This document shows positions 16,847 to 25,863 of a stretch of 47,581 nt of DNA, one piece after another. The stretch comes from Euryarchaeota archaeon UBA229 (GTDB taxonomy: Archaea > Thermoplasmatota > Poseidoniia > Poseidoniales > Poseidoniaceae), in the NCBI GenBank assembly GCA_002505355.1, contig DAUW01000076.1, forward strand, positions 970 through 48,550. The letters are read 5' to 3'. The notes under the pieces are model-generated. The model was not told the DNA's origin and did not search any database. It saw nothing but the letters and a program-made list of their open reading frames with translations. How positions within the stretch are numbered: position 1 is the stretch's first letter; each line of letters starts with the position of its first letter. The position numbers were made by a program, and so were the translations under genes.

Positions 16847-17235
16847 GGATAGTAGCGGTATGTGGTTCGTTTCACAAATCAGAGATACAATCAATGCTTG
16901 ATTTTGCCAAAGATGAGGCAGATAAATGGAGTATAGAAATTGCTGAAGTTATCTGGGTTCCAGGTTCAATGGAGGTGCCCCTAGCTCTGCGACGAGTCCT
17001 CGAGCAATATGATGGCGCAATATGCTTGGGTATAATTGAGAAAGGTGAGACACTGCACGGTTCCGCAATGGGTAATGCAGTAATCAAATCGGTAGTTGAC
17101 CTGCAGTTAGATTTCAACAAACCAATCGGTTTAGGTATTATTGGGCCGGGCGCAGAGCCTCATCACATAGCACCTAGGCTTGAGCCACATGCCAGAGCTG
17201 CTGTTAATGCAGTTCGCGTAATGAACACAACGTAG
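16843..17235 (+). CDS. ribH: 6,7-dimethyl-8-ribityllumazine synthase
   Basis: Condenses DHBP with 5-amino-6-ribitylamino-uracil. Its 130 residues match the short archaeal form. Visible motifs: VPGSMEVPLALRRVL (pyrimidine-binding segment), CLGIIEKGETLHG with the catalytic-base His in LHG, and IGPGAEPHHIAPR, where the Arg would contact phosphate. The enzyme assembles as pentamers or icosahedra in the family. GGAGTGA upstream overlaps the end of ribE, so the two are translationally coupled. It closes the riboflavin operon. Confidence 0.92.
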   Translation: MRIVAVCGSFHKSEIQSMLDFAKDEADKWSIEIAEVIWVPGSMEVPLALRRVLEQYDGAICLGIIEKGETLHGSAMGNAVIKSVVDLQLDFNKPIGLGIIGPGAEPHHIAPRLEPHARAAVNAVRVMNTT

Positions 17236-17272
17236 GGATATTGTTCAATTACTCGAACAACATCCCTCGCCC

Positions 17273-18985
17273 ATGCAGATGTTATGGCATTTCTCTAGAC
17301 CAACTGGCGATTCGCTCGATGACTCATCAAAGTTAGGGGGCATATGGAACCAAGTGAAAAAATTACGTTATGACGTCTTTGCTCAAGAGTTACAACAATA
17401 TCCGGAAAATGATCAGGGTTTGCTAGACGACCCGGGAGAGCATTTCATTGTCATACTTGAGGGGAATGAGTTAGTTGGCTATATCAGTTTGAACTCACCA
17501 ACCATAGAGGAATATCGTCTTACCAAATATTTCGGTAATGAAATTTTATCTCTGATAACTGCTGAGTATGGAGCGGAGCAGAATTTGTATGAAGTCCGAG
17601 GTTTGACTGTCACGCCATCTCATCGTGGCCGAGGTACTGCCCGACAATTGATGCTTGGTGCGTTGAAATACACTCTGCAAAATGGTGCAGACGGCATAAT
17701 TGCCATGGGTCATGATAGAGTTTTGCCTATGTACGAAAGTATTGGCATGAGGGTTTTCCATAATCATTCTACGACGGCGGGAAATATTGTATTTTATCCA
17801 ATGACGGCATCTGTTGCGAAACTCTGCCAATCCGTTGGTGAGGAGCTGAATCAAGTCGACTTAACTGAGCAACAGGCCCAAGATGAGTCATGTTATCATG
17901 GTGGTGCCTCATGGGACGAGAGCGGTTTTGATTTTATTCGAAGAAATCAATTGATTGTCGCTGATGTACTCGACAGCCCATTTCCACCCTGCCCTGAGGT
18001 TATGGATGTTATTTCGAGAAACTTGATTAGCAGTTGTCAAGAATCTCCACCGACACTATGCGACCCTCTTATCGATAAAATTGCCCAAGTACGTCAACTT
18101 GCCAAGCAGAGTATTCTTGTTTCATCAGGCTCTTCATCACTGATGTTTTCTTTAATGCCTCGATTACTCACTGAGCAATCTCGAGTATTAGTATTATCAC
18201 CAATGTATGGTGAATATTTACACATACTCACTCACATAATTGGCTGTCACATCACCCATTTTTCACTATATCCGGAAGATGGATTCGCTATTCAGGTTGA
18301 TGACTTTATTGATTTAGCGCGTAGACATGATGCTGTTATAATTGTGAACCCAAATAGTCCTACAGGAGTTTATAATGATAAATTGAGCAGTGCAATTGAC
18401 AGAATTTTGTCAAATAAATTTAGTAAAACTCAATGCAAGATGATTTGGGTTGATGAGACATACATCGAGTACGTAGAGGGGGCCGAATCACTAGAAGGGC
18501 TGACCTCAGTTTATGATGAACTGATTGTTTGCAAAAGCATGAGTAAATGCTACGCATTGTCTGGATTAAGAGTCGCTTACGCAGTCACTAAAAAGGCACC
18601 ACAATTACGACGATATATTCCTCCGTGGGCGGTTAGTCTACCGGCTCAAATTGGCGCTGTTGCCGCACTATCAAACCCTGAATACTACCATAAGCAATAT
18701 CTTACCGTACACAGTAATCGAGAACTTCTCAATCAGGAATTAATTGAACTTGGTTTTACTACATATCCGAGTGTGGCAAATTATATTTTAGCTCAATTAC
18801 CACCGGCGGTGACTCATAGCTCACAGCAGTTTATCGCTTTGTGTCGAGAGCAGGATGTGTTCATTAGGGATGCTGAAAATATGGGTATTACGTTAGACTC
18901 GAGTTATGTACGATTTGCTGTAAGGTCTATTGAAGAGAATGTTAGAATAATTGATTGTCTAACTAAACTGCTAACAGCATACTAG
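17273..18985 (+). CDS. Fusion of GNAT acyltransferase-like and PLP-dependent aminotransferase domains
   Basis: A 570-residue bifunctional protein. Residues 25-180 are a GNAT-type domain: LRYDVFAQELQ (31-41) looks like the opening helix of autoinducer-synthase/acyl-amino-acid-synthase GNATs, and HRGRGTARQL (117-126) is the acyl-CoA pyrophosphate loop (R-x-x-G-x-G/A). Residues 220-570 are a fold-type I aminotransferase of the histidinol-phosphate/threonine-phosphate decarboxylase branch: SSGSSSLM (284-291), NPNSPTGVY (359-367), WVDETYIEY (392-400, Asp394 to the pyridine N), SMSKCYALSGLR (422-433) with PLP Lys425, and YVRFAVRS near the C-terminus for the substrate carboxylate. The two-step reaction is unknown; a linked transamination or decarboxylation and N-acylation of an amino acid is inferred. 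It follows ribH by 37 nt. Confidence 0.85.
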   Translation: MQMLWHFSRPTGDSLDDSSKLGGIWNQVKKLRYDVFAQELQQYPENDQGLLDDPGEHFIVILEGNELVGYISLNSPTIEEYRLTKYFGNEILSLITAEYGAEQNLYEVRGLTVTPSHRGRGTARQLMLGALKYTLQNGADGIIAMGHDRVLPMYESIGMRVFHNHSTTAGNIVFYPMTASVAKLCQSVGEELNQVDLTEQQAQDESCYHGGASWDESGFDFIRRNQLIVADVLDSPFPPCPEVMDVISRNLISSCQESPPTLCDPLIDKIAQVRQLAKQSILVSSGSSSLMFSLMPRLLTEQSRVLVLSPMYGEYLHILTHIIGCHITHFSLYPEDGFAIQVDDFIDLARRHDAVIIVNPNSPTGVYNDKLSSAIDRILSNKFSKTQCKMIWVDETYIEYVEGAESLEGLTSVYDELIVCKSMSKCYALSGLRVAYAVTKKAPQLRRYIPPWAVSLPAQIGAVAALSNPEYYHKQYLTVHSNRELLNQELIELGFTTYPSVANYILAQLPPAVTHSSQQFIALCREQDVFIRDAENMGITLDSSYVRFAVRSIEENVRIIDCLTKLLTAY

Positions 18986-19044
18986 TTGGATGAATGTAAA
19001 GATTCAATAGGTGAGTGTCCTCTATTGGACTTGTAGGCGATTAT

Positions 19045-19974
19045 ATGGGTAATGTAAGAGATGTGGTGATTATTGGTTCTGGTCCTGCCGGTTACACTGC
19101 AGGATTATACACAGCAAGGGCAATGCTCAATCCGCTTATGTTTGCTGGCTACATGTCAGGCGGCCAGTTAATGTTAACATCTGACATTGAGAATTTTCCT
19201 GGCTATCCAGAAGGAATTGGAGGCCCAGAGATGATGATGCAGTTACGCGAGCAAGCTGAAAGATTTGGTCTCGAAGTACAAGATAGAAATGTTGAATCTG
19301 TCGATTTATCCCAACGACCATACAAGATTTTGGTCGAGGGTGAGGAGTTTCTGAGCCACGCAATAATAATCTCAACAGGAGCCGAATCAATATGGCTTAA
19401 TGCTCCTGGTGAGGCCGAACAAAAAGGCCGTGGCATATCTACTTGCGCAACTTGTGATGGGGCATTTTTCCGTGATGAGGAAGTACTCGTAATTGGGGGC
19501 GGCGATTCGGCTTGTGAAGAAGCAACTTTCTTAACGAGATTCGCTTCAAAGGTGACACTGATTCATCGGCGTGATGTGTTTAGAGCGAGCAATATTATGT
19601 ACGAACGGGCCGTAAATAACGAAAAAATAGAGATTAGAACATTTAGACAAGTCAAGGAGTGGTTGTCTGATGAAAATGGTTTAACGGGGGCAATTCTTGA
19701 GGATCCAAGAGACGGATCCACAGAGGAAATAGCCGCTTCCGGTGCGTTTATTGCCATCGGACACAAACCAATCACCGGATTTTTGCAATCTCAAGTTGAT
19801 ACGGATGATAATGGCTACATTATTCATAAACAGCACACAATGACTTCTGTAGAGGGTGTATTTGCGGCTGGCGATGTAGTAGATACAAGGTATAAACAAG
19901 CAATTACCGCTGCAGGCATGGGCTGCCAAGCAGCAATGGACGCTGAGAAATGGTTGGAAGATAACGTTCATTGA
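19045..19974 (+). CDS. trxB: Thioredoxin reductase (FAD/NAD(P)H-dependent)
   Basis: A flavoprotein disulfide reductase of about 309 residues keeping thioredoxin-type proteins reduced. FAD motif GSGPAG (11-16 from this start), redox-active CATC (134-137), second dinucleotide-binding motif VIGGGDSACEEA (149-160) and the C-terminal FAD motif GVFAAGDV. I start it at the ATG at 19045, since the family usually begins just before VRDVVIIGSGPAG; a GTG at 19015 adds ten residues and has AGGTGA next to it. It lies 42 nt upstream of the MoeB-like gene. The reductase is close to the low-molecular-weight bacterial/archaeal type. Confidence 0.94.
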   Translation: MGNVRDVVIIGSGPAGYTAGLYTARAMLNPLMFAGYMSGGQLMLTSDIENFPGYPEGIGGPEMMMQLREQAERFGLEVQDRNVESVDLSQRPYKILVEGEEFLSHAIIISTGAESIWLNAPGEAEQKGRGISTCATCDGAFFRDEEVLVIGGGDSACEEATFLTRFASKVTLIHRRDVFRASNIMYERAVNNEKIEIRTFRQVKEWLSDENGLTGAILEDPRDGSTEEIAASGAFIAIGHKPITGFLQSQVDTDDNGYIIHKQHTMTSVEGVFAAGDVVDTRYKQAITAAGMGCQAAMDAEKWLEDNVH

Positions 19975-20016
19975 ACAACCCAGTTAATTCATGAATTAGC
20001 ATCAACTCCGCTGGTC

Positions 20017-21168
20017 ATGGTCGACACCCAAAGGTATGCTAGACACATTACTCTCCCGGATGTCGGTATTAAGGGGCAAGAATTAATCGATAATTCCAAT
20101 GTTCTAGTTGTAGGCGCTGGTGGATTAGGCAGCCCAGTATTGATGTATCTTGCAGCAGCAGGAGTAGGACACCTTGGGATAATTGACGATGATGTTGTAG
20201 ACCTATCAAATCTTCAGAGACAGATAATTCATACTGAGAGCCAAATTGGTGTAGCTAAGGTTGACTCAGCGAAAGCCAGAATTTCCGCAATAAATTCTGC
20301 TATTAAGGTAACAACTTGGAACGAGCGACTATCTCCCGACAATGCGCGTGAAATCTTCACTGGCTGGGATCTTGTTGTTGACGGTACTGATAATATCCCA
20401 ACGCGCTATCTTGTTGATGATATGTGCAATACTCTCGGAATTCCATGGGTATATGGCTCAATCTATAGATTTGAAGGCCAGGTTAGTCTTTTCAATTATA
20501 ATGGCGGACCGTGTTATCGCGACTTGTTTCCCGAACCACCACCAAATGATATGGTGCCCTCATGTGCTGATGGTGGCGTATTCGGCGTCTTACCAGGAGT
20601 TGTTGGAGCAATTCAAGCAACTGAAGCGATTAAGGTGATACTAGATAAAAATCAATCATTGTCGGGTAAGTTGTTACTTTATGATGCAGACAATATGACG
20701 TTTAGAACGCTAAATTTTTCCAAAAACCCAGCGACAAAACCCGACTTGGCTGAAGTAAGGCAGATGTTTGAGGAGCAGGGTTGGTGTGTTAATCAAGCGA
20801 TTAAAGGAGGTCAATTTGAAGAACCGTCGACCGCACGTGGGGCCATGTTCAATCATTTGTCGGTTGCCGAGTATCAACAACGTCGAGCCGCAGGCTGGCA
20901 ACCATTTTTGATTGATGTTCGCTCAAATAATGAGTATGCGCAGGTTAAGGTTTCATTTACTGATCTGCAAGTGCCCCATGAAGAGATCCTATCAATCCAA
21001 GATCAAATTCCCGATGACAAGGACATAATTTTGCTCTGTCGCAGCGGTATGCGTTCACAAATGGCAGCAATGTATTTGCTTAATGCGGGTTTTTCGGGCA
21101 CTCGTTTGTTCAATTTTGACGGTGGTATCTTGGCTTGGAGTAACCATTTACCGGCAGATATCGAATAA
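20017..21168 (+). CDS. MoeB/ThiF-type E1-like adenylyltransferase fused to a rhodanese domain
   Basis: A 383-residue protein with an E1-like ATP-binding domain (1-235) and a rhodanese domain (about 275-383), the arrangement of MOCS3/Uba4 and many MoeBR proteins that activate ubiquitin-like sulfur carriers for Moco, thiamin or tRNA thiolation. Seen: GAGGLGSP (33-40), DDDVVDLSNLQRQ (57-69), the catalytic-Cys region PSCADGGVFGVLPG (Cys183) and the rhodanese loop CRSGMRS (341-347). Only the first cysteine of the four zinc ligands remains (CYRD at 166-169 instead of CxxC, and no C-terminal CxxC), so the structural zinc site appears lost. No sulfur-carrier gene is adjacent. Supply of sulfur to the molybdenum enzyme encoded downstream is possible. 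Confidence 0.88.
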   Translation: MVDTQRYARHITLPDVGIKGQELIDNSNVLVVGAGGLGSPVLMYLAAAGVGHLGIIDDDVVDLSNLQRQIIHTESQIGVAKVDSAKARISAINSAIKVTTWNERLSPDNAREIFTGWDLVVDGTDNIPTRYLVDDMCNTLGIPWVYGSIYRFEGQVSLFNYNGGPCYRDLFPEPPPNDMVPSCADGGVFGVLPGVVGAIQATEAIKVILDKNQSLSGKLLLYDADNMTFRTLNFSKNPATKPDLAEVRQMFEEQGWCVNQAIKGGQFEEPSTARGAMFNHLSVAEYQQRRAAGWQPFLIDVRSNNEYAQVKVSFTDLQVPHEEILSIQDQIPDDKDIILLCRSGMRSQMAAMYLLNAGFSGTRLFNFDGGILAWSNHLPADIE

Positions 21169-21313
21169 ACTGCGATATCTGTGTCTTATGGTAGTTTAAC
21201 AAAGCACTATGTTTGGCTAGATGTATATGACTTAGTTTTGCCCAAGTTTTGGGAATTTACGGGATGAGGTTCAAATGTCGGTGTTTACAATCACCCCATA
21301 GGGGGGAGAAAAT
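21169..21313 (+). promoter_or_regulatory. Leader region with two hairpins upstream of the receiver-domain gene
   Basis: A 145-nt gap. TGTATATGA (21222-21230) is a possible TATA element. CCCAAGTTTTGGG (21241-21253) is a perfect 5-bp stem with a 3-nt loop. CCCC (21294-21297), ATA and a GGGGGG run (21301-21306) form a second stem. The G run is also the ribosome binding site (GGGGGGAG) for the TTG start at 21314, so this stem would hide it. Confidence 0.45.
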
Positions 21314-22408
21314 TTGGCCAAGGTCATTGTTGCTGACGAAAATGAAGGTAGAAGGTCACTGCTAGCAAATACGCTCGAGCGCGAGGGTTTTGAAATCACC
21401 CGTGCTGGAACCCTAAGACAAGCAGAAGGCACGGCACTTGCGACTATGCCAGAGGTAGTACTCATGGATGGAGACTGGCAAAATGGCGATGCTATTGATG
21501 CCTCTCAAAGGCTAATGAGCGATCCTGAGTTTGCCTTCAAATGCCGCATTGTTGTCCTATCAAAAATTTCTAGTCAAGAGTACTTAATATCCGCAGCAAA
21601 AGCGGGAATTTCAGAGGTAATCGCAAAACCTATCGATATGAAGGTACTGATAGATCAATTAAACAAACATGCGAGAAAGCAATTTGTTCCGCCGCCTGCT
21701 GATGTCGAAGGTCCCGCGTCAGGCGGTGGCAGTTTTGACGTCTCGATGCTTATGGGGGATTCGACATGGGCATTACCAATGTTGAAAGGTCTAGTTGGTC
21801 CGGAAAAAATCAATCCCGGATTCATAGATGAAATATTGGTCCAAATGGACGAAGAAGGGATTGAAGTTCAAGAAATGTTTGATCCCGCAACTATGGCGGC
21901 AATGTTGAGGATTGCGCTAAATAATCTGGTTCAAGATGTAGACCCAGAGCAGGTGGCGTCCCAACAAAATGATACGGAAAACGATGAATCAGAATCAACT
22001 CCATCGTATGACAAGATTGCCAAAGGTCAAACCTTAGGCTCCGGTAAAAGCGGTTCATCGAAGCTCAAAGGTGGGATGACAACGATGGAGGATATTCTCC
22101 AGCAACAAGCATCAGCAATCAAACACGATGTTGAGTCGGTAATGGATGATGTACTGGATGAGAAACCTGAACTTGTTGCTTTACATTCAGATGAAAACCT
22201 ATTTGGCGTTGACCCGGAAGTGCTCAAATTGACTAGATTAACCAACGAACTAGTATACGACTTAATGTGGAATCTAGGGCGCCCCGGAACCCTAGAAGAT
22301 GTGACATTGATAACTCAAATAGAGGATATTACAGAAATGGTTGGTGATGTGCTATCATCATTCCCCAGCGTTAATGCAATCGATGGGCTGGATAGCGAGG
22401 AGGAGTGA
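21314..22408 (+). CDS. Orphan response-regulator-like protein with receiver domain
   Basis: Residues 1-120 form a CheY-like receiver: acidic pair in VADEN (7-9), phosphoacceptor Asp52 in VLMDGD, Ser83 in VVLSKI and Lys105 in AKP. Residues 120-364 are not a DNA-binding output domain that I recognise. They hold a Gly/Ser linker, a helical segment (about 140-205) with many Met and acidic residues, a low-complexity stretch (about 215-250) and a C-terminal helical part rich in Asp/Glu. No histidine kinase is next to it, so the input is unknown. The TTG start with a strong purine-rich binding site is used. It overlaps the downstream membrane gene by 4 nt (GTGA). Confidence 0.75.
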   Translation: MAKVIVADENEGRRSLLANTLEREGFEITRAGTLRQAEGTALATMPEVVLMDGDWQNGDAIDASQRLMSDPEFAFKCRIVVLSKISSQEYLISAAKAGISEVIAKPIDMKVLIDQLNKHARKQFVPPPADVEGPASGGGSFDVSMLMGDSTWALPMLKGLVGPEKINPGFIDEILVQMDEEGIEVQEMFDPATMAAMLRIALNNLVQDVDPEQVASQQNDTENDESESTPSYDKIAKGQTLGSGKSGSSKLKGGMTTMEDILQQQASAIKHDVESVMDDVLDEKPELVALHSDENLFGVDPEVLKLTRLTNELVYDLMWNLGRPGTLEDVTLITQIEDITEMVGDVLSSFPSVNAIDGLDSEEE

Positions 22409-23136
22409 AGTTGTCCACTCGCTCAAAAATTAACATACAACAACAAACAGTAAGCCGATTTCGAGTGTACCTGTCGGCCGCCATAATTTTTATGTGGTTG
22501 TTAATCGGTTATTTGGTCTTTAACGACATTGCAGAATTCATTAACTGGTTTGATGATTACGGTGTTTGGGTTTCAGTAATCTATTGCTTGATGGTTACTA
22601 TTGCAATAGTATTGTTAGTGCCAACCCCAATACTAAAAGTTGGTGCTGGCGCATTATTTCCTTACCATGTCGCCGTGTTGGTGAATTTTGCCGCATCGGT
22701 TTTCGGGGGACTGGTTGCATTTTCGCTTGGTCGATGGATGTTTAGGGACTATATTGCCGAAATTGTTGCTAAGGATGAAAGATTAGTCAGTCTAGAATCG
22801 GCAATTACTGAGGATGCAATGCAGATATCAGTGTTAGTTAGACTATCGCCAATTATTCCCGATGAGTGGTTAAATTATGTAATGGCGAGTAGTCCAGTAT
22901 CAACAAAGACATTCTTTATTTCAAACCTCTCAAGCATCATCTATTCTTTTGCTTACGCCTATTTCGGTCTGGCCGCTGGTGAATTAGTACTCAACGGCGA
23001 TGGTATGGACGGCTTTGCTCAGTCACCATTAGGAAGCATTTTATTGATTGTTGGTGTTATTACTTCGATTTTTATCACCATTTTAATTGCTAAAATGACC
23101 AAGAAAGCCTTGAATTCCAAGGTTGATGCGATATAA
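22405..23136 (+). CDS. VTT/SNARE-associated (TVP38/TMEM64-like) membrane protein
   Basis: A 243-residue integral membrane protein with helices near 22-42, 55-75, 85-108, 165-185 and 208-233. The core VLLVPTPILKVGAGALFPY...FGGLVAFSLGR is the VTT-domain motif (the family pattern of 'G..FG...G..L...G'), and VRLSPIIPDEWLNYVM resembles the second motif (R.SPIxPxxxLNY). DedA/VTT proteins act in lipid scrambling and membrane homeostasis in other organisms; the exact role here is inferred. The GTG start overlaps the receiver gene's stop, so the pair is probably expressed together. Confidence 0.82.
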   Translation: MKLSTRSKINIQQQTVSRFRVYLSAAIIFMWLLIGYLVFNDIAEFINWFDDYGVWVSVIYCLMVTIAIVLLVPTPILKVGAGALFPYHVAVLVNFAASVFGGLVAFSLGRWMFRDYIAEIVAKDERLVSLESAITEDAMQISVLVRLSPIIPDEWLNYVMASSPVSTKTFFISNLSSIIYSFAYAYFGLAAGELVLNGDGMDGFAQSPLGSILLIVGVITSIFITILIAKMTKKALNSKVDAI

Positions 23137-23179
23137 TCAAAATCGTTCAGTTTGTATGTGAGTTTCATGTGGCAGTTGC

Positions 23180-25777
23180 ATGGCGCAGGGAGACCTACCG
23201 GAAATTTTTGGCGCAACTTGGTCGCCAACGGCTAGACTGGTCTTCACTCAACCGCTGCTGGCAGATGCTGCAAAGCGAGAGGTGCTACTATTTGTTGCGC
23301 AGCAACATGACGGTAAGATTTCACTAGTTTCTGATATTTGGGACCACGTTATTGACTCGGCAAATGAGCAATTTGAAGCGCCATCATGGGGCAAATTCTG
23401 TAATCACTTCATTAGCGCGCTGTCGAATGCACTGGTCGCCCAAGTAGACGCTAAAATGGCGGATGAGAAAGAAACAGAGGTGATTCCAAGACGGAATTTG
23501 TCCTCATATCTCGAACGTAGAAACACCCATTTTTTGATCGATATGCGCTTAATGCTGAGGCGACTTGCGCACTACATGTCTGTCACGCTAGAACACCGCT
23601 TAGAATGGCAACGAAATATGACAAGGACGCGAATAATGGATGAGGCGCTAAAGGAAATTTTCACTGAAGGCATGGAAACCCCGGACGGTTCGAAATTTGG
23701 CGGCAAAGGTTTTCGTTCAACCTGGCAAGAAGGTGTTGTTGCAGTGGCCACCGCCTTGGAGACCGATACAACTAGCAATCGCACAGCAAGACCCGGAGCT
23801 GGTTATGATGGCGATTTAGTCGCACCCATGATTAGGGATGTCGGGCTATCTCTAGCGATGGGGGATACGCCACTTGGTGTAATGGCTGCGAACCTTGGGA
23901 AAGTTGGTTCTAATCAAAATGGCGGATGGGATGATGCCGGAGGTCGTGATTTACACATCGGCGCTTGGCACGTTGGCGTTCTGCCACCGACTGCTCCATT
24001 ACCAATAGCCAGCGCAACTCTTACCGGTCTGGCATTCGCCGCTTGGCAACAGAAAAAACCACGATTTCACGTTGCTTGTATCGGCGAAGGTGCTTCTTCC
24101 TCGGGTGAATTCTGGGAGGCCTTAAATTTCGCTGGGACTAGGGGACTGCCAATAACCTACATTTTACAGAACAATCAAATTGCTCTTGATACGGCACCTG
24201 TTAACCAGTCTGGTGTTGAGGTTTGGGCTGACAAGGCAAAAGCGATGGGGTTCCCAAGTTGGACAATCGACGGATCCGATCCTGCAGCTTGGTACGCCAG
24301 TGTTGCATGTGCCCGTGAATTTGCCTTGGAAGGTGGGGGCCCCACTCTTATCCACGTCGAGACTATGCGTGGCTGTGGCCACGCACATCACCACGATGAT
24401 CTATATTTGGGTAACGAATCTGGTACACCACCTGGTTACGTTAATCGAGATATGCTTGATTATTGGGCTGCCAAAGATCCGCTGCCCACCCATCGTAAGT
24501 TAATGTTAGATCTTGGCATTGACGAGCAGGTAATACTCGATATGGAAGCTGAGGAACAGGCTTTAGTCGATGGCGATAGAGCAGAACTTAGCGCAATGGC
24601 CTGGCCGGAGCCTGAGACTGTAACAAAAGGAGTTACCAGCATTAGTGATGCAGAGACTCATGAAAATCACCTAAATCGACTAAAGAACAGTGAATTAGAG
24701 CTTCACCAATCGCCTCTCGGCGTAGGTGAATCAATCCTTGAGTATGTCGAGAAGGGTGGCTGGACATATGCCAGGGCGATACAACAGGCGATGGTTGACA
24801 TTGCGAATCGGTACGGCGACGATTGCGTATTCATCGGTGAAGACATGGAGGTTGCGGGGGCATTTGGCATGAATATCGGGTTAAAAAACGCCGGGCATGA
24901 TAAAAAATTGGTTGACATGCCACTTTGCGAGGCAATCATTGTTCACACCGGTACTGGTGCAGCACTATCAGGAATGAGGCCAATGGTTGAAATTCAATTC
25001 GGTGGCTTTGCCGCACTAGGATTCAACGCCCTCGTCAACAATGCCGCCATGCTCAGATGGCGCTGGGGAGCAGATTGTCCAATGACGATTAGAATACCCT
25101 TGGGCGCAAAAACTCGCTCAGGGCCGTTTCATGCAAACATGATAGAATCTTGGTTCGCTAATGATCCCGGAATAATAATTCTCGCACCAGGGACTCCTCA
25201 AGATGCTTATGATTTGCTCGTTGAGGCGGCCGAAATAGATGATCCCGTAATTATGTTGGAGCATATTGGATTGTATGGCTTACGCGGCGGTCTGACTGGT
25301 TGGGGTCAAAACATAAATCAGCAGGTAAATACTCTGTTAGTTAATCAGGCAATCGATGAGGGTCGAGGCTATAAAATCGGTAAAGCAGAGGTAATCCGTG
25401 GAGGCAGGGATGTCACTCTAGTAACCTGGGGAGCGATGGTCCACGTTGCGAAGCAGGCTGCTGACGAATTATCGAACGAGAATATCGAGGTTGAGATTAT
25501 TGATTTAAGAACACTGATTCCATTTGATGCTGATACCTGCATTAAATCAGTTACTCGCACAGGTAGGCTGGTGATTTTGCAGGAAGGACAATGGAGTGGC
25601 GGACTCGGGCACACCATACAAAGCCGTATTCTTGAGTCCTGCTTCTACGTTCTAGAATCTGCGCCCTGTGTGATTGGCGCACTTGACACACCGGTGCCAT
25701 TCTCGCCTCCCCTCGAAAATCACACCATACCTTCAGTTGATCACGTTGTTGATATTTTGCGAACATCTTGTCAATAA
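23180..25777 (+). CDS. Fused alpha-beta E1 component of a 2-oxoacid dehydrogenase (branched-chain type)
   Basis: An 865-residue thiamine-diphosphate enzyme, with the E1 alpha and beta chains that are normally separate joined in one polypeptide. After an N-terminal extension of about 145 residues with no match to the E1 fold, the alpha part shows GGRDLHIGAWHVG (254-266) and the TPP motif GEGASSSGEFWEALNFAGTR, with QNN at 330-332. The beta part begins near 535 (ARAIQQAMVDIANRYGDDCVFIGEDMEV) and carries PLCEAIIVHTGTGAALSGMRPMVEIQF and a C-terminal transketolase domain (LVTWGAMVHVAKQAA...IDLRTLIPFD). It decarboxylates 2-oxoacids from branched-chain amino acids or pyruvate and passes the acyl group to lipoyl E2. 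E2 and E3 are not in the window. Confidence 0.9.
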   Translation: MAQGDLPEIFGATWSPTARLVFTQPLLADAAKREVLLFVAQQHDGKISLVSDIWDHVIDSANEQFEAPSWGKFCNHFISALSNALVAQVDAKMADEKETEVIPRRNLSSYLERRNTHFLIDMRLMLRRLAHYMSVTLEHRLEWQRNMTRTRIMDEALKEIFTEGMETPDGSKFGGKGFRSTWQEGVVAVATALETDTTSNRTARPGAGYDGDLVAPMIRDVGLSLAMGDTPLGVMAANLGKVGSNQNGGWDDAGGRDLHIGAWHVGVLPPTAPLPIASATLTGLAFAAWQQKKPRFHVACIGEGASSSGEFWEALNFAGTRGLPITYILQNNQIALDTAPVNQSGVEVWADKAKAMGFPSWTIDGSDPAAWYASVACAREFALEGGGPTLIHVETMRGCGHAHHHDDLYLGNESGTPPGYVNRDMLDYWAAKDPLPTHRKLMLDLGIDEQVILDMEAEEQALVDGDRAELSAMAWPEPETVTKGVTSISDAETHENHLNRLKNSELELHQSPLGVGESILEYVEKGGWTYARAIQQAMVDIANRYGDDCVFIGEDMEVAGAFGMNIGLKNAGHDKKLVDMPLCEAIIVHTGTGAALSGMRPMVEIQFGGFAALGFNALVNNAAMLRWRWGADCPMTIRIPLGAKTRSGPFHANMIESWFANDPGIIILAPGTPQDAYDLLVEAAEIDDPVIMLEHIGLYGLRGGLTGWGQNINQQVNTLLVNQAIDEGRGYKIGKAEVIRGGRDVTLVTWGAMVHVAKQAADELSNENIEVEIIDLRTLIPFDADTCIKSVTRTGRLVILQEGQWSGGLGHTIQSRILESCFYVLESAPCVIGALDTPVPFSPPLENHTIPSVDHVVDILRTSCQ

Positions 25778-25863
25778 TTCTCGCTGTAAGGAAATAAACG
25801 CTAGAATTAATCCTGATTTCCTGAAACAGTTTCGTTCATTTACCAGTGGCTTGTCGACTAATC

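Noticed and set aside
20342..20638. Plus-strand open frame of 98 residues inside the MoeB-like gene
   Set aside because: Overlaps the intact E1-like domain in another frame; no supporting motif or start signal.
24180..24503. Plus-strand open frame of 107 residues inside the E1 gene
   Set aside because: Lies in another frame of the well-supported E1 alpha domain and has no recognisable features.
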